Notes: a model not told the origin generated them from the sequence alone. DNA of 64,000 nucleotides from an uncultured Burkholderiales bacterium (GCA_903870145.1 CAIQBO010000035.1:1-64000), one strand, 5' to 3'. Numbered from the stretch's first letter, positions 27,572 through 38,156 are shown. Translations and numbers: made by a program.

Positions 27572-27630
27572 TTTTTTATACGCCCGCTGAGTGCCTACTT
27601 TCTAACCCATTGATCCAAAAGGAAATTTTT

Positions 27631-28659
27631 ATGAGCGACAACAACAGCGACCGCGCCAAAGCATTGCAAGCTGCACTGGCCCAAATCGAAAAACAATTCG
27701 GCAAAGGCACCATCATGCGCTTGGGCGAGGGCGAGGTGATCGAAGACATCCAGGTGGTCTCCACCGGCTCTTTGGGCCTTGACATTGCCTTGGGCGTGGG
27801 CGGTTTGCCGCGTGGCCGCGTGGTTGAAATATACGGCCCAGAGTCCTCTGGCAAAACCACCTTGACCCTGCAAGTGATTGCAGAAATGCAAAAAGTGGGC
27901 GGCCAATGTGCTTTTGTCGATGCCGAGCACGCCTTGGACATCCAATACGCCCAAAAGCTCGGCGTGAACTTGCAAGATCTGTTGATCAGCCAGCCCGACA
28001 CCGGCGAGCAAGCCCTGGAAATTGTGGACAGCTTGGTGCGCTCTGGCGCGGTCGATTTGGTCGTCATTGACTCCGTGGCCGCGCTCACCCCCAAGGCCGA
28101 GCTGGAAGGCGACATGGGCGACTCCCTGCCCGGTCTGCAGGCCCGCCTCATGAGCCAGGCCCTGCGCAAACTCACCGCCACCATCAAGAAAACCAATTGC
28201 ATGGTCATCTTCATCAACCAAATTCGCATGAAAATTGGCGTCATGTTCGGCTCGCCCGAGACCACCACCGGCGGCAACGCTTTGAAGTTCTACGCCTCGG
28301 TCCGCTTGGACATTCGCCGCACCGGCACCATCAAGCGCGGCGACGAAGCCATCGGCAACGAGACCAAAGTCAAAGTGGTCAAAAACAAAGTCGCACCCCC
28401 GTTCAAAACCGCTGAATTCGACATCTTGTTCGGTGAGGGCATCAGCCGCCACGGCGAGATCATTGACATGGGCGTGGACGCCAAAATCATCGACAAGTCT
28501 GGCGCTTGGTACGCCTACAACGGCGAGAAAATTGGCCAAGGCCGCGACAACGCACGTGAGTTCTTGCGCGAGAATGCAGCCCTGTCCACCGAGATTGAAA
28601 ACAAAGTGCGCGAGTCTTTGGGCATCCCTTTGGTGGCCCAAGCCGTCGCGCCGGCGTGA
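27631..28659 (+). CDS. recA: Recombinase RecA
   Basis: The 342-residue protein forms filaments on single-stranded DNA, drives strand exchange and triggers LexA self-cleavage. Visible elements are [15 protein letters not shown], Walker A GPESSGKT (about 70-77), Walker [13 protein letters not shown], the L2 loop region [17 protein letters not shown], and an acidic-poor C-terminal tail. The ATG at 27631 is preceded by AAAAGGAAA; the frame could start at 27610 but the extra residues are not family-like. An SOS box lies upstream and recX follows after 52 bases. Confidence 0.98.
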   Translation: MSDNNSDRAKALQAALAQIEKQFGKGTIMRLGEGEVIEDIQVVSTGSLGLDIALGVGGLPRGRVVEIYGPESSGKTTLTLQVIAEMQKVGGQCAFVDAEHALDIQYAQKLGVNLQDLLISQPDTGEQALEIVDSLVRSGAVDLVVIDSVAALTPKAELEGDMGDSLPGLQARLMSQALRKLTATIKKTNCMVIFINQIRMKIGVMFGSPETTTGGNALKFYASVRLDIRRTGTIKRGDEAIGNETKVKVVKNKVAPPFKTAEFDILFGEGISRHGEIIDMGVDAKIIDKSGAWYAYNGEKIGQGRDNAREFLRENAALSTEIENKVRESLGIPLVAQAVAPA

Positions 28660-28711
28660 GCCAGCACGCTTGTGCACCTGCCAGCTTCGACTGCACACTT
28701 ACCCTGTAGCC

Positions 28712-29164
28712 ATGGCCCCGCCGAGCTTGAAAATTTCTTTGAAAGGCCGCGCGCTGCGCCTGCTGTCGCAGCGCGAGCACTCGCGCACCGAGTTGGTTCG
28801 CAAGTTGACGCCCTTAGAAGAGGTGCCCGGCGAGTTGGCGCAGGCCCTGGACGCCTTGCAGGCCAAGGGCTTCATTGACGAGGCCCGGGTGCTGGACTCG
28901 GTCATCAACCACCGTGCGCCCAAACTGGGCGCGGGCCGTATCAAGCAAGAGTTGCAAGCCAAAGGCCTGGCGCCTGAGGCCATTCAAGCCGCTTTGGCCC
29001 AGCTCAAAGGCAGCGAGCTGGAGCGGGCGCAAGCTGTGTGGCAAAAAAAGTTTGGCGCGCCGCCAGCCAGCGCGGGCGAGCGTGCCAAACAATACCGATT
29101 TTTATTGGCGCGCGGCTTTTCCACGGAGGTGGTGCGCCGCGTCGTCAGCGGCGACGAGCCCTAA
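28712..29164 (+). CDS. recX: Regulatory protein RecX
   Basis: A 150-residue RecX homologue built of helical repeats, with [15 protein letters not shown] at the start and [25 protein letters not shown] and [18 protein letters not shown] further on. RecX caps RecA filaments and inhibits strand exchange. It lies 52 bases downstream of recA and is probably co-transcribed and SOS-induced. The frame is open much farther upstream inside recA; ATG 28712 gives the family start, though its ribosome site is weak, which fits RecX being made at far lower levels than RecA. Its stop overlaps the convergent argC stop by 4 bases. Confidence 0.92.
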   Translation: MAPPSLKISLKGRALRLLSQREHSRTELVRKLTPLEEVPGELAQALDALQAKGFIDEARVLDSVINHRAPKLGAGRIKQELQAKGLAPEAIQAALAQLKGSELERAQAVWQKKFGAPPASAGERAKQYRFLLARGFSTEVVRRVVSGDEP

Positions 29165-30084
29165 AGGCCCAGCATCAACTTTAAGTTTTGCACGGCCGCG
29201 CCACTGGCGCCTTTGCCTAAATTGTCCAGGCGTGCAACCAAAACCGCGTGACCGTGGGCTTGGTTGCCAAACACACGCAGCTCCATTTTGTTGCTGTCGT
29301 TGACGCCGGTTGCGGACAACTTGCCGCTGTCCTCCACTGGCAAGACCTGCACCCACGCGCCATCGGTTTGGCTGGCGGCATAGTGCTGGTGCAGCGTGTC
29401 GTGCAAATCGGCCAGTGTGGGCTTGCTGGGCAAGGTGTCCAAGTGCAAGGGCAGTTGAACCAACATGCCTTGGCGGAAGTTGCCCACGGCTGGCAAAAAC
29501 ACAGGCCTTCTCGTCAAGCCGCTGTATTTCATGATCTCAGGCACGTGTTTGTGTTGCAGACCCAAGGCATAGGCCTCGTGCAAGGGCCCACGCCCAGCTT
29601 CGTAATCTTCAATCATGCTTCGCCCGCCGCCGGAGTAACCACTTACTGCGGGCAAAGAGACTGGGTGGTCTGCAGGCAACACCCCAGCTGCCACCAAAGG
29701 GTGCAGCAAAGCAATCGCGCCCGTGGCATAGCAGCCAGGGTTGCTCACGCGCTGGGCCTGAACCACCGCTTCACGCTGGCCAGCCTTGAGTTCTGGAAAG
29801 CCAAAGACCCAGGCGCCATCACAGCGGTGCGCGGTGGACGCGTCAATGATGCGCGGTTTGCGACCAGGCAAGGCGCCTGCCATGGCCACCGACTCGCGCG
29901 CGGCCTCGTCATGCAGGCACAAAATGAGCAAGTCCGCCTTGGCCATCAGTTCCAGCTTGGCGGCGGGGTCTTTGCGCTGCTCAGGGGCAATGCTCAACAA
30001 TTCGATCTCGGGCATGGCCAGCAGCCGCTCCCGAATCAAAAGTCCGGTGGTTCCAGCTTCGCCATCAATGAAAATTTTGGCCAT
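29161..30084 (-). CDS. argC: N-acetyl-gamma-glutamyl-phosphate reductase (type 2 ArgC)
   Basis: The 307-residue enzyme reduces N-acetylglutamyl phosphate with NADPH in arginine synthesis. It has the short type 2 form: [17 protein letters not shown] at the start (dinucleotide binding), the catalytic Cys in [10 protein letters not shown], and [17 protein letters not shown]. The C-terminal half contains [13 protein letters not shown] and GNFRQGM. The gene is alone here, away from other arg genes, as type 2 argC often is. It is divergent from sucC with a 171-base spacer, and tail-to-tail with recX. Confidence 0.94.
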   Translation of the reverse strand: MAKIFIDGEAGTTGLLIRERLLAMPEIELLSIAPEQRKDPAAKLELMAKADLLILCLHDEAARESVAMAGALPGRKPRIIDASTAHRCDGAWVFGFPELKAGQREAVVQAQRVSNPGCYATGAIALLHPLVAAGVLPADHPVSLPAVSGYSGGGRSMIEDYEAGRGPLHEAYALGLQHKHVPEIMKYSGLTRRPVFLPAVGNFRQGMLVQLPLHLDTLPSKPTLADLHDTLHQHYAASQTDGAWVQVLPVEDSGKLSATGVNDSNKMELRVFGNQAHGHAVLVARLDNLGKGASGAAVQNLKLMLGL

Positions 30085-30255
30085 GAACGGGCTCTCCCAT
30101 AAGTTTTCAGCGCGGCGTCAAGTCAATGTAAGTCGCCAAGCTCAATATTGGTGCGTTGCAGCATGATACAGTCGCCGGCTGCAGTGTCCAGTGCTTGTTG
30201 TCAGGCCCGTGCCCCCAACAAGCTGGTGAACCCATCCACCCTCTGAGAGAAGCTC

Positions 30256-31419
30256 ATGAAAATTCACGAGTACCAAGGCAAAGAAATCTTGCGCCAATTT
30301 GGTGTGCCAGTGCCCCGCGGCATCCCCGCCTTCACCGTGCAAGAGGCGGTTGAAGCCGCCCAAAAACTTGGCGGCCCAGTGTGGGTGGTCAAGGCGCAAA
30401 TTCACGCCGGTGGCCGCGGCAAGGGCGGCGGTGTCAAAGTGGCACGTTCCATCGACGAGGTGAAAAAATTCGCTGGTGACATTTTGGGCATGCAACTGGT
30501 CACGCACCAAACAGGGCCGGGTGGCCAAAAGGTTCGCCGCTTGCTGATTGAAGACGGGGCCGACATCCAAAAAGAATATTACATCTCCGCCGTCACCGAC
30601 CGCAGTTCGCAGCGCGTGGCCATGATCGTCTCCAGCGAAGGCGGCATGGACATTGAAGGTGTGGCGCACGATACGCCTGAGAAAATCATCACAGAAATTG
30701 TCGACCCGGCTTTGGGCTTGACGGATGCGCAAGCCAAAAAACTCTCTGATGCCATTGGCGTGCCTGCCAGCTCTACCGCACAAGCGGCCGATGTGTTGCA
30801 AAAAGTTTACAAGTGCTACATGGACACTGACGCTTCTTTGGTGGAAATTAACCCACTGATTTTGGAAGGCAAAGGCGGCATTCGCGCTTTGGACGCCAAG
30901 TTCAACTTTGATTCCAACGCGCTGTTTCGCCACCCCGAAATCGTTGCGTACCGCGATCTGGACGAGGAAGATCCGGCCGAAGTGGAGGCCTCTAAATTTG
31001 ATTTGGCCTACATCAGCTTGGACGGCAACATTGGCTGTTTGGTCAATGGTGCTGGCCTTGCCATGGCCACCATGGACACCATCAAACTGTTTGGCGCAGA
31101 GCCGGCCAACTTCTTGGACGTAGGCGGCGGCGCCACCCCCGAGAAAGTCACAGAAGCATTCAAAATCATGTTGAAAAACCCCAAGGTCAAAGCGATCTTG
31201 GTCAACATTTTTGGCGGCATCATGAAGTGCGACACGATTGCTGATGGCGTGATCACCGCCTGCAAAGCGACCAAGTTGAGCGTTCCATTGGTTGTGCGCA
31301 TGAAGGGCACCAACGAAGACTTGGGCAAGAAGATGCTCAAGGACAGCGGCCTGCCCATCATCTCGGTGGACACCATGGCCGAGGCGGCGCAAGCCGCAGT
31401 TCAAGCGGTGAAAGGTTAA
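30256..31419 (+). CDS. sucC: Succinyl-CoA synthetase beta subunit
   Basis: The 387-residue ATP-grasp subunit of succinyl-CoA synthetase, which makes ATP or GTP in the citric acid cycle. It begins [20 protein letters not shown]. The ATP-grasp region shows [18 protein letters not shown], and the C-terminal CoA-ligase-type domain has [11 protein letters not shown]. The ATG has GAGAGAAGC upstream. It is followed after 6 bases by sucD. The 171-base region upstream, shared with argC, should hold the promoter, but I see no riboswitch or clear regulator site in it. Confidence 0.97.
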   Translation: MKIHEYQGKEILRQFGVPVPRGIPAFTVQEAVEAAQKLGGPVWVVKAQIHAGGRGKGGGVKVARSIDEVKKFAGDILGMQLVTHQTGPGGQKVRRLLIEDGADIQKEYYISAVTDRSSQRVAMIVSSEGGMDIEGVAHDTPEKIITEIVDPALGLTDAQAKKLSDAIGVPASSTAQAADVLQKVYKCYMDTDASLVEINPLILEGKGGIRALDAKFNFDSNALFRHPEIVAYRDLDEEDPAEVEASKFDLAYISLDGNIGCLVNGAGLAMATMDTIKLFGAEPANFLDVGGGATPEKVTEAFKIMLKNPKVKAILVNIFGGIMKCDTIADGVITACKATKLSVPLVVRMKGTNEDLGKKMLKDSGLPIISVDTMAEAAQAAVQAVKG

Positions 31420-31425
31420 TCCATC

Positions 31426-32319
31426 ATGTCTATTTTCATCAACAAAGACACCAAAGTCATCACCCAAGGCATTACCGGCAAGACCGGCCAGTTTCACACT
31501 GAGAAATGCCAGGAATACGCCAACGGCAAAAACTGTTTTGTCGCCGGTGTGAATCCAAAAAAAGCGGGCGAGTCGATTTTCAATATTCCCATATACGCTT
31601 CCGTCAAAGAAGCTGCCCTGCAAACAGGTGCCACAGTTTCTGTGATCTATGTACCGCCAGCCGGCGCGGCAGCGGCGATTTGGGAAGCCGTTGAAGCTGA
31701 CCTGGACTTGGCCATTTGCATCACCGAAGGGATTCCTGTTCGTGACATGCTCGAAGTGCGCAACCGCATGCGCGCCAAAGAGGCTGCGGGCGGCAAAAAG
31801 ACTTTGCTGCTGGGCCCAAACTGCCCAGGCTTGATCACGCCCGATGAAATCAAAATCGGCATCATGCCGGGCCACATTCATCGCAAAGGCCGCATCGGTG
31901 TGGTCTCACGCTCAGGCACGCTGACCTATGAGGCCGTGGCGCAACTGACAGAAATTGGCCTTGGCCAATCCACCGCGGTGGGCATTGGCGGAGACCCGAT
32001 CAATGGCCTCAAACACATCGATGTGATGCGCGCCTTCAACGACGACCCCGACACCGATGCGGTGATCATGATCGGCGAAATTGGCGGCCCCGACGAGGCC
32101 GAAGCGGCGCGTTGGTGCAAGGACAATATGAAAAAACCGATCGTTGGCTTTATCGCGGGCGTGACTGCGCCAGCGGGCAAGCGCATGGGCCACGCCGGTG
32201 CTTTGATCTCAGGTGGCGCTGACACGGCCGATGCCAAACTGGCCATCATGCAAGCGTGCGGGCTCAAGGTCACGCGCAATCCGTCTGAGATGGCGCGTTT
32301 GCTCAAGGCCCTGCTCTAA
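31426..32319 (+). CDS. sucD: Succinyl-CoA synthetase alpha subunit
   Basis: The 297-residue subunit binds CoA and carries the phosphorylated histidine. The N-terminal Rossmann-like domain has TQGITGKTGQFHTEKC and GVNPKKAGES. The phosphohistidine loop is KRMGHAGALISGG (His near 247), and LLLGPNCPGLITP is the second family signature. It forms an obvious operon with sucC. A short GC-rich hairpin lies 18 bases after its stop. Confidence 0.97.
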   Translation: MSIFINKDTKVITQGITGKTGQFHTEKCQEYANGKNCFVAGVNPKKAGESIFNIPIYASVKEAALQTGATVSVIYVPPAGAAAAIWEAVEADLDLAICITEGIPVRDMLEVRNRMRAKEAAGGKKTLLLGPNCPGLITPDEIKIGIMPGHIHRKGRIGVVSRSGTLTYEAVAQLTEIGLGQSTAVGIGGDPINGLKHIDVMRAFNDDPDTDAVIMIGEIGGPDEAEAARWCKDNMKKPIVGFIAGVTAPAGKRMGHAGALISGGADTADAKLAIMQACGLKVTRNPSEMARLLKALL

Positions 32320-32336
32320 GCAGTTCTACGCATTTG

Positions 32337-32353
32337 CGGGCTACCTAAGCCCG
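32337..32353 (+). terminator. Possible hairpin after sucCD
   Basis: CGGGCT-ACCTA-AGCCCG forms a perfect 6-bp stem with a 5-base loop. It lacks the T-run of a classical intrinsic terminator, so it may be a weak terminator or an mRNA 3' end stabiliser. Confidence 0.4.
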
Positions 32354-32454
32354 TTACACTCTGGCCCATAGGCTCTGCACGAGCGCTGTCAACGCAGGTT
32401 GTCGGCGCTTGTTGCTTTTGCCCCTGTCTGAATAAAATTTTCTGGAGAGACGCC

Positions 32455-33156
32455 ATGGACATGCTGCAGACCACCGACTTTTGGATCGGCTTGCTCAAGA
32501 TCGTTTGGATTAACATCATTTTGTCGGGTGACAACGCCGTGGTGATCGCCTTGGCCGCACGCTCTTTGCCTGCTGAGCAGCAACGCAAAGCGATTTTGTT
32601 CGGCTCTGGCGCCGCTGTCATCCTGCGCATTGCTTTGACCGTGGTTGCTGCCAAATTGCTGGAAGTCTCTTACCTGCAAATTGTGGGCGGCCTGTTGCTG
32701 CTGTGGATTGGCGCGCAATTACTCGGTGATGACGATGGGGGCTCCGAGGACGAGCCCAGCGTTTCAACCATGGGCGCAGCCATTCGAACCATTTTGATTG
32801 CCGACTTGGTCATGAGCTTGGACAATGTGATTGGTGTCGCCGCAGCAGCCAAAGGCAGCACTACTTTGCTGATCTTGGGCTTGGCCATCAGTATTCCTTT
32901 GGTGGTCTTTGGCAGTGCCATGATGATCCAATTGATGACCCGTTTTCCCATCGTCGTGACCTTTGGTGCGTGTTTGATTGGCTGGGTCGGCGGCGAAACC
33001 ATTGCCAGCGATGTCGCGCTGAAAGAATTTGCCAGCGCCAACCCTTGGCTGCATTACACGGCGGCAACGGCCGGCGCGGCCTTGGTTTTGGTCATTGGCA
33101 AGTTGTTGCAAAAAAAGGCGCCTCATGAAGAGAGCGAGCCCGCGAAATCCGAATAG
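32455..33156 (+). CDS. TerC/YjbE-family integral membrane protein
   Basis: A 233-residue membrane protein with about seven helices. Two family signatures are seen: NIILSGDNAVVIALAAR (conserved Asp in a membrane helix) and ADLVMSLDNVIGVAAAAKG, the internal-repeat counterpart. A short acidic loop (LGDDDGGSEDEPS) separates the halves. TerC-family proteins are linked to tellurite resistance and, more recently, to Mn2+ export or metal loading of exported proteins. No yybP-ykoY (manganese) riboswitch is apparent in the 135 bases upstream. GGAGAG lies 10 bases before the ATG. Confidence 0.88.
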   Translation: MDMLQTTDFWIGLLKIVWINIILSGDNAVVIALAARSLPAEQQRKAILFGSGAAVILRIALTVVAAKLLEVSYLQIVGGLLLLWIGAQLLGDDDGGSEDEPSVSTMGAAIRTILIADLVMSLDNVIGVAAAAKGSTTLLILGLAISIPLVVFGSAMMIQLMTRFPIVVTFGACLIGWVGGETIASDVALKEFASANPWLHYTAATAGAALVLVIGKLLQKKAPHEESEPAKSE

Positions 33157-33259
33157 TTTTGGCAGCTTTTGTAAGCGATTCACAGCTGATTTGACCATTC
33201 TCAGCCTTACGAAATGAGGTCTTTAGATTTACACTTTTCCTTTTAACAAAGGAAATACC

Positions 33260-33742
33260 ATGACAGTCAAGCAGCAAGGTTTTACGTTGATCGAGTTGAT
33301 GGTGGTGATTGCCATCATTGGAGTGCTGGGAGCCTTGGCGCTGCCGGCCTATCAGGACTACGCTGTTCGGGCCAAAGTCTCTGAGATGATGTTGGCCGCC
33401 ACGCAGTGCAAAACCGCCGTGACCGAGGCCGTCAGCACAGCCTCTCAAGCCGACGTCAGCGCTGTTTTGCCACAGGCCTGTGAAACGCAAAGCTCCAAAT
33501 ATGTCGCCTCCATGGCGGTCAATGCCAACGGCGTGATCACTGTCAGCGGCAACCCCAGCGGCTTGCGCGGCAGCACCAGCAGCAGCGCCAATGCGCTGTC
33601 TTTGTCGCCCATTCAAACTGGCAGCAGCTTGCTCAATGGCGTGACTGACGGCGGCAAATCCATTGCCTCATGGAATTGCGGCCCGGCCAGCACCAACCCG
33701 ATCGAAGCGAAGTACTTGCCCAGCTCCTGCAAGGGCGCTTGA
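33260..33742 (+). CDS. pilA: Type IV major pilin (PilA-like)
   Basis: A 160-residue type IVa prepilin. The short leader MTVKQQG is followed by [18 protein letters not shown], with prepilin peptidase cleavage after Gly7 and the conserved Glu at mature position 5. The hydrophobic helix leads into a Ser/Thr-rich globular domain. The C-terminal disulfide loop is formed by the last two cysteines (WNCG ... SSCKG). The AAAGGAAA ribosome site lies 6 bases from the ATG. No other pilus gene is in the window, so this is a stand-alone pilin locus. It meets moaC tail-to-tail. Confidence 0.93.
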   Translation: MTVKQQGFTLIELMVVIAIIGVLGALALPAYQDYAVRAKVSEMMLAATQCKTAVTEAVSTASQADVSAVLPQACETQSSKYVASMAVNANGVITVSGNPSGLRGSTSSSANALSLSPIQTGSSLLNGVTDGGKSIASWNCGPASTNPIEAKYLPSSCKGA

Positions 33743-33754
33743 TGTTGCGCCGCT

Positions 33755-34261
33755 TCAGTCGGCGGCCACCCAATGCCCCGACTTGCCCCCGTGCTTTTCC
33801 AGCAGCTTCACGTTGGTGATGGTCATGCCCCTGTCCACGGCTTTGCACATGTCATAAATAGTGAGCAAGGCCACTTGCACAGCAGTTAAGGCTTCCATTT
33901 CTACACCTGTGGGGCCAACTGTTTCTGCCGTGGCGGTGCAGACCACCGTGGGCACGGCGCTGTCCTTGGGAATGTCAAACACAAGCGCTACGCGCGTCAA
34001 GGCCAAGGGGTGACACAAAGGGATCAAGTCAGAGGTTCGCTTGGCGCCTTGAATCCCAGCAATGCGTGCAATGCCCAGCACGTCGCCTTTTTTGGCGCTG
34101 CCAGACAAAACCAGCGCCATGGTTTCGGGCTGCATTTGAATGCACCCCGTTGCAACTGCAATGCGGTGTGTGGCGGCCTTGGCGCCCACGTCGACCATGT
34201 GGGCTTGGCCATGACCGTCAAAGTGGGTCAGGAAAGGCGTGGTGTCTGTCGTATTAGGCAT
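33755..34261 (-). CDS. moaC: Cyclic pyranopterin monophosphate synthase MoaC
   Basis: A 168-residue MoaC, which with MoaA converts GTP to cyclic pyranopterin in molybdenum cofactor synthesis. Typical stretches are [11 protein letters not shown] near the start, [14 protein letters not shown] (active-site His/Arg region), [24 protein letters not shown] in pieces, and the C-terminal [11 protein letters not shown]. No other moa or mog gene is adjacent. It is divergent from bepA with 67 bases between the longest starts. Confidence 0.96.
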   Translation of the reverse strand: MPNTTDTTPFLTHFDGHGQAHMVDVGAKAATHRIAVATGCIQMQPETMALVLSGSAKKGDVLGIARIAGIQGAKRTSDLIPLCHPLALTRVALVFDIPKDSAVPTVVCTATAETVGPTGVEMEALTAVQVALLTIYDMCKAVDRGMTITNVKLLEKHGGKSGHWVAAD

Positions 34262-34328
34262 ACAGTGCGTGGGTAGAAACCATTTACAAAAGCTTGACGT
34301 AGATCGCGCATGATACGGTCTTCGGCCA

Positions 34329-35942
34329 GTGGCCCACTTTCGACTTTATTTTGCAGTGAAACCCGTGCACCCAATATCTCGCCTGATGGCCGCCTGTTTG
34401 GCTGCTTCCTTGTGCGCCACGCCGGTTTGGTCGCAGCGGGCGGCTTCCCCTGGGTTGCCCGCTTTGGGCGACGGCGCTGACATCACGCTCAGCGCAGAGC
34501 GGCAATTGGGCGACCGAATTGCGCGCGAGTTGTACCGCGATCCTGATTATTTGGAAGATCCGGTACTTGACGAGTACCTGCAAAGCATTTGGCAACCTTT
34601 GGTGCAAAGCGCACAAGCACGCGGGGAAATTTCGCCCGAATTGCAAGAGCGTTTTGCGTGGAAAATTTTGATCGGCAAAGACCGATCGGTCAACGCCTTT
34701 GCATTACCAGGCGGCTATTTGGGTGTGCATTTGGGGTTGATCAGCGTGGTCAGCAGTCGCGACGAGTTGGCCTCGGTCATGGCCCACGAGTTAAGCCACG
34801 TGACGCAGCGCCACATTTCTCGCTCCATGGGTGAGCAAGCGCGTATGACGCCCTGGCTGATTGGCGCGATGATTTTAGGCATGCTGGCGGCCAGCAAAAG
34901 CACCCAAGGTGCGCAGGCCTTGATTGTGGGTGGGCAAGCCATGTCAGCCCAATCGCAATTGAATTTTTCTCGCGACATGGAGCGTGAGGCCGACCGCATT
35001 GGTTACGGCGTGATGTCGGAGGCGGGCTTTGACCCACAAGGCTTTGTGAATATGTTTGGCAAACTGCAGCAAGCCTCCAGCCTGAATGACAACGGTGCAT
35101 TTCCGTATTTGCGCAGCCACCCCTTGAGCAGCGAGCGCATTGCCGATATGCGCTCGCGTCAGCAATTGCAAACTCCGCGCCCAGCCAATGCAGCGCAAGA
35201 CATGGAGCAGGCCATGATGTCGGCGCGTGCGCGCGTCTTGGCGCAACCGGGCGTGGACGCGCTGCGCGCATGGGCCCGCGAGGCCACAGACCCGCATGCC
35301 GCCACACAAGCGGGCGCCAAACGCATGGGTGTTTTGTATGCCGCATGCTTGTCTTGGATCCAATTGCGTGAACTCGAGCAAGCACGTACCCTGCTGCCCC
35401 TTTTGCGCAGCGGCGCGGCAGACAACGCACAGGCCAGCCGATTGACCCGTTTGCTTGAAGCCGAATTGGCGCTCAAGTCGGACGACATGAACGGTGTGCT
35501 CAAAGCCTTGGGGGCCAACTTGAGTTCGGCGTTGAATGCCGCCTGGCCTCGGCCTGAATTGCTTGCCTTGTCGCAGGCCAGCGCGCGTCTGCAAGTCTCT
35601 GGCCCGCAAGGCCAAAGCGCTGGCGTATTGGCGCAAACCATTGTGCAAATGCAGCGCCAGGTACAAGCCCAACCCCAAGACGCACAAATTTGGCAGGCTC
35701 TGGCCACCGCTTTGTCTGCCCAGGACCGCCCCTTGGCCTCTTTGCGCGCAGAAGGCGAGTCTCAGTTGGCGCGCTTGGACTTCGGTGCTGCGGTGGACCG
35801 GTTTCGCGCGGCTCAAGATGCATCACGCAAATTAGCGCCGCAATTGGGGGATCACATCGAGGCGGCCATTGTGGATGCGCGCCTGCGACACGCGCACACC
35901 CTGCTGCTCGAACAAATGCGCGAGCGCATGGACCGCCGCTGA
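34329..35942 (+). CDS. bepA: BepA-like periplasmic M48 metalloprotease/chaperone
   Basis: A protein of up to 537 residues with a signal sequence ([20 protein letters not shown]) and an M48 zinc protease domain. The HELSH motif lies at about residue 152, and the downstream Glu ligand is probably in [14 protein letters not shown]. The C-terminal third is helical and TPR-like. BepA (YfgC) degrades or refolds stalled LptD and other outer-membrane proteins, which links it to lptD and surA elsewhere in this window. Starts possible: GTG 34329 (full frame), GTG 34356 or ATG 34386; the second gives the most normal signal peptide. Confidence 0.88.
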   Translation: MAHFRLYFAVKPVHPISRLMAACLAASLCATPVWSQRAASPGLPALGDGADITLSAERQLGDRIARELYRDPDYLEDPVLDEYLQSIWQPLVQSAQARGEISPELQERFAWKILIGKDRSVNAFALPGGYLGVHLGLISVVSSRDELASVMAHELSHVTQRHISRSMGEQARMTPWLIGAMILGMLAASKSTQGAQALIVGGQAMSAQSQLNFSRDMEREADRIGYGVMSEAGFDPQGFVNMFGKLQQASSLNDNGAFPYLRSHPLSSERIADMRSRQQLQTPRPANAAQDMEQAMMSARARVLAQPGVDALRAWAREATDPHAATQAGAKRMGVLYAACLSWIQLRELEQARTLLPLLRSGAADNAQASRLTRLLEAELALKSDDMNGVLKALGANLSSALNAAWPRPELLALSQASARLQVSGPQGQSAGVLAQTIVQMQRQVQAQPQDAQIWQALATALSAQDRPLASLRAEGESQLARLDFGAAVDRFRAAQDASRKLAPQLGDHIEAAIVDARLRHAHTLLLEQMRERMDRR

Positions 35943-36000
35943 GGCCTTGCATGGTGCAACTGCGAAGGGCCTGGGGGCCCTGTCACTGCCGGCACAAAGC

Positions 36001-38154
36001 TTAGGCTTCATTTTCTGTCCAAGTTTTTTCTCGCATGGCAAACAAGTGATCTGCCATGGCGATGGCGTCGGGTCGGTGCGCGCTCATGACAACCGTCATG
36101 CCCAGACGCTTGAGGTTTTGTAGCACTTGTTTTTCCGTGGCCACATCCAGATGGCTGGTGGCCTCGTCCAAAATCAATAGTGAGGGGTTTCGGTACAGGG
36201 CGCGCGCCAATAAAATACGCTGGCGCTGCCCCCCCGAAAGGCCTGCACCCTGCTCGGCCAAGCGCGTTCGGTAGCCCGCGGGCATGCCCTCAATGTCTGA
36301 CGCAATGCAGGCCATGGCGGCGCAAAATGTCATGTGCTCTGGGCGAGGGGCGGCGCTGAAAAAACAAATGTTATCGGCAATACTTCCTTCAAACAATTCG
36401 TCGTTTTGAAACACAAAAGCAACGCGCTCGCGCATCTGCACATGGTTGTCGGCTCGAACCGCCACACGGTCGTAGGCCAAGCGCCCCTGCACCGGTAAAA
36501 ATATACCTCCCAGCACGCACAGCAGTGTGGTTTTACCGCAGCCTGAAGGCCCCACAATGGCCAGCATCTGTGCCGGTTTGACCTCAAAACTCAGGCCCTC
36601 AAAGATCAATGCGTCGCTTTGGGAATAACGGTAACCCAAGTCTTGCACGCTGAGCAAGCTGGCTGCACCCAGTGCTGCTGTGTGATTTTTGGTACGCGTG
36701 TTATCGCTTGGTTTTTCTGGTTCAGAAAAAATAATATCTCCTACGCGGCCCCAATGCACTTGCATGCTTCGAAGCCACATCATGCGGTCTACAAAAGCAG
36801 AAGCACGCGCAGTGAAATTGCCTTGATAGGCCAAAAAAGCAAATAGCATTCCAACTGACATTTGGTTGGCCAAAATTTTTTGAGCCGCTAAAAATATCAC
36901 CAAGGTATGTGCCAACCCTGCGCAGGTGCTAAGCACCCACTGGCTGGACAAATTAATCCGTTCAGTGGCCACTTCTTTTTCGGCAATTTTTTGTGTCAAC
37001 TCGCTCCACTGCTGTGCGCGGGTTGGATCTGCCCCTGCCATTTTGACGGCATGAATGGCTCTCAAGCTCTCGATCAGATGCGATTGGCGTTTGGCTTCAA
37101 GATGGGTTTTCTCGGCCACGATGCGCTGGGAAGAGTTGAAGATGATGGCCTTGCCAAACAGCATCAAACCAAACACGCCCAGTGCAATCAGTGCCAAGGC
37201 AGGACTGTACAAAAACATCATGCCCAAGGTGCCGATGCTGATGACAGCGTCCAGCGCAATCTCAATGCTGGTGCGCGTTAAAGACTGGTTCAGTTGACCC
37301 AAAGAATTAAAACGCGAGACCAAATCACCGGTGGAGCGGCGCATGAAAAATCCGATCGGCAAGCACAGCAAGTGACGAATCACATGGGCATAGATTTGGC
37401 AGCCCATGCTTTGCGAGAGCAACAAACCGGCCCATCCACGCACGGCGGTGAAAACACTTTGAAACAACAATAAAAAAGCTGTGGCCAAGGCAATGATTTG
37501 AAGCAAGTCGGCATCACCCGTGACCAGCACATGGTCCATCACAATTTGCGTGTAGTACGGCGTTAGCAAAGCGATGGCCTCCAGCACCAATGACACGCCG
37601 ATGAGTTTGAGCACGGCTGTGCCCAAACCTGGAAAGCTTTGCCAAAGCTCTGATAAATTGAGCTTGGGCTGGGCGGTGGTGCGCGCCAGTCGCAACTGAC
37701 GCGGTGTGATTTCCAGTGCGAAACCGGCGAATTGGCGCTGCGCCTGTGCGTTGCTGATCCAGCGCTCACCCACGGCAGGATCATTGATCAGCCAGGCTTT
37801 GTTGGTGATGCGCTTGAGCACCACCCAGTGTTCGGCTTGCCACTGCAAGAGGAGAGGGAGCTTGAACTCGCTGACCTCTGCTGCGGTCAATGCCAAAGCG
37901 CGCGAGGTAAAACCCAACTGGTCGGCCCACGCTTGCAAGTTGGCCATGCTGGTGCCCCGAGACGAGACTTCAAACCTTTTGCGCAAGCTCTCCAAAGTGT
38001 GCTGAGCGCCTGCTTGACGGATCACCATGGCCAGGCAGGCCAGGCCGGCTTCTGCGCTGTCCATTTGCAGAAACAGGGGCAAACCACCGCCTTGAAAAAA
38101 GCGATACTGCACATCGCGAAAGGCCTGCGGCAAGGTGCTTTGCAGCAAGACCAT
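36001..38154 (-). CDS. ABC-type exporter with degenerate (catalytically dead) C39 peptidase domain
   Basis: A 717-residue inner-membrane exporter of the bacteriocin/RaxB/HlyB type. It has an N-terminal C39-like domain (about 1-130), six membrane helices (about 160-430) and a nucleotide-binding domain. The ATPase is intact: Walker A VGPSGCGKTTLL, signature LSGGQRQR, Walker B LLILDEATSHLD, switch His in SAHRP. The C39 domain keeps the oxyanion Gln30, His109 and Asp125, but the catalytic Cys of the ECGLAC motif is Ala36 (AEAGLACLAM). So it probably binds its cargo without cutting a leader, as HlyB does. A TTG start at 38160 overlaps the adaptor stop; the ATG at 38154 is taken. It is the last gene of the cassette with the HlyD-like adaptor. 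Confidence 0.92.
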   Translation of the reverse strand: MVLLQSTLPQAFRDVQYRFFQGGGLPLFLQMDSAEAGLACLAMVIRQAGAQHTLESLRKRFEVSSRGTSMANLQAWADQLGFTSRALALTAAEVSEFKLPLLLQWQAEHWVVLKRITNKAWLINDPAVGERWISNAQAQRQFAGFALEITPRQLRLARTTAQPKLNLSELWQSFPGLGTAVLKLIGVSLVLEAIALLTPYYTQIVMDHVLVTGDADLLQIIALATAFLLLFQSVFTAVRGWAGLLLSQSMGCQIYAHVIRHLLCLPIGFFMRRSTGDLVSRFNSLGQLNQSLTRTSIEIALDAVISIGTLGMMFLYSPALALIALGVFGLMLFGKAIIFNSSQRIVAEKTHLEAKRQSHLIESLRAIHAVKMAGADPTRAQQWSELTQKIAEKEVATERINLSSQWVLSTCAGLAHTLVIFLAAQKILANQMSVGMLFAFLAYQGNFTARASAFVDRMMWLRSMQVHWGRVGDIIFSEPEKPSDNTRTKNHTAALGAASLLSVQDLGYRYSQSDALIFEGLSFEVKPAQMLAIVGPSGCGKTTLLCVLGGIFLPVQGRLAYDRVAVRADNHVQMRERVAFVFQNDELFEGSIADNICFFSAAPRPEHMTFCAAMACIASDIEGMPAGYRTRLAEQGAGLSGGQRQRILLARALYRNPSLLILDEATSHLDVATEKQVLQNLKRLGMTVVMSAHRPDAIAMADHLFAMREKTWTENEA

Positions 38155-38156
38155 GC

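Noticed and set aside
27595..28698. 367-codon frame antisense to recA
   Set aside because: recA is unmistakable on the other strand; the antisense frame has no start signal or familiar motif.
30142..31881. 579-codon open frame antisense to sucC and sucD
   Set aside because: It mirrors the codon bias of the two recognisable genes, has no domain I know, and its protein is rich in His, Asn and Phe as antisense frames of GC-rich genes are.
32320..32454. Manganese (yybP-ykoY) riboswitch before the TerC-family gene
   Set aside because: The conserved loops of that riboswitch are not found in the 135-base leader.
33157..33259. Sigma54 promoter for pilA
   Set aside because: TTGGCAGC occurs upstream, but the second element (TTGC at the right spacing) is absent.
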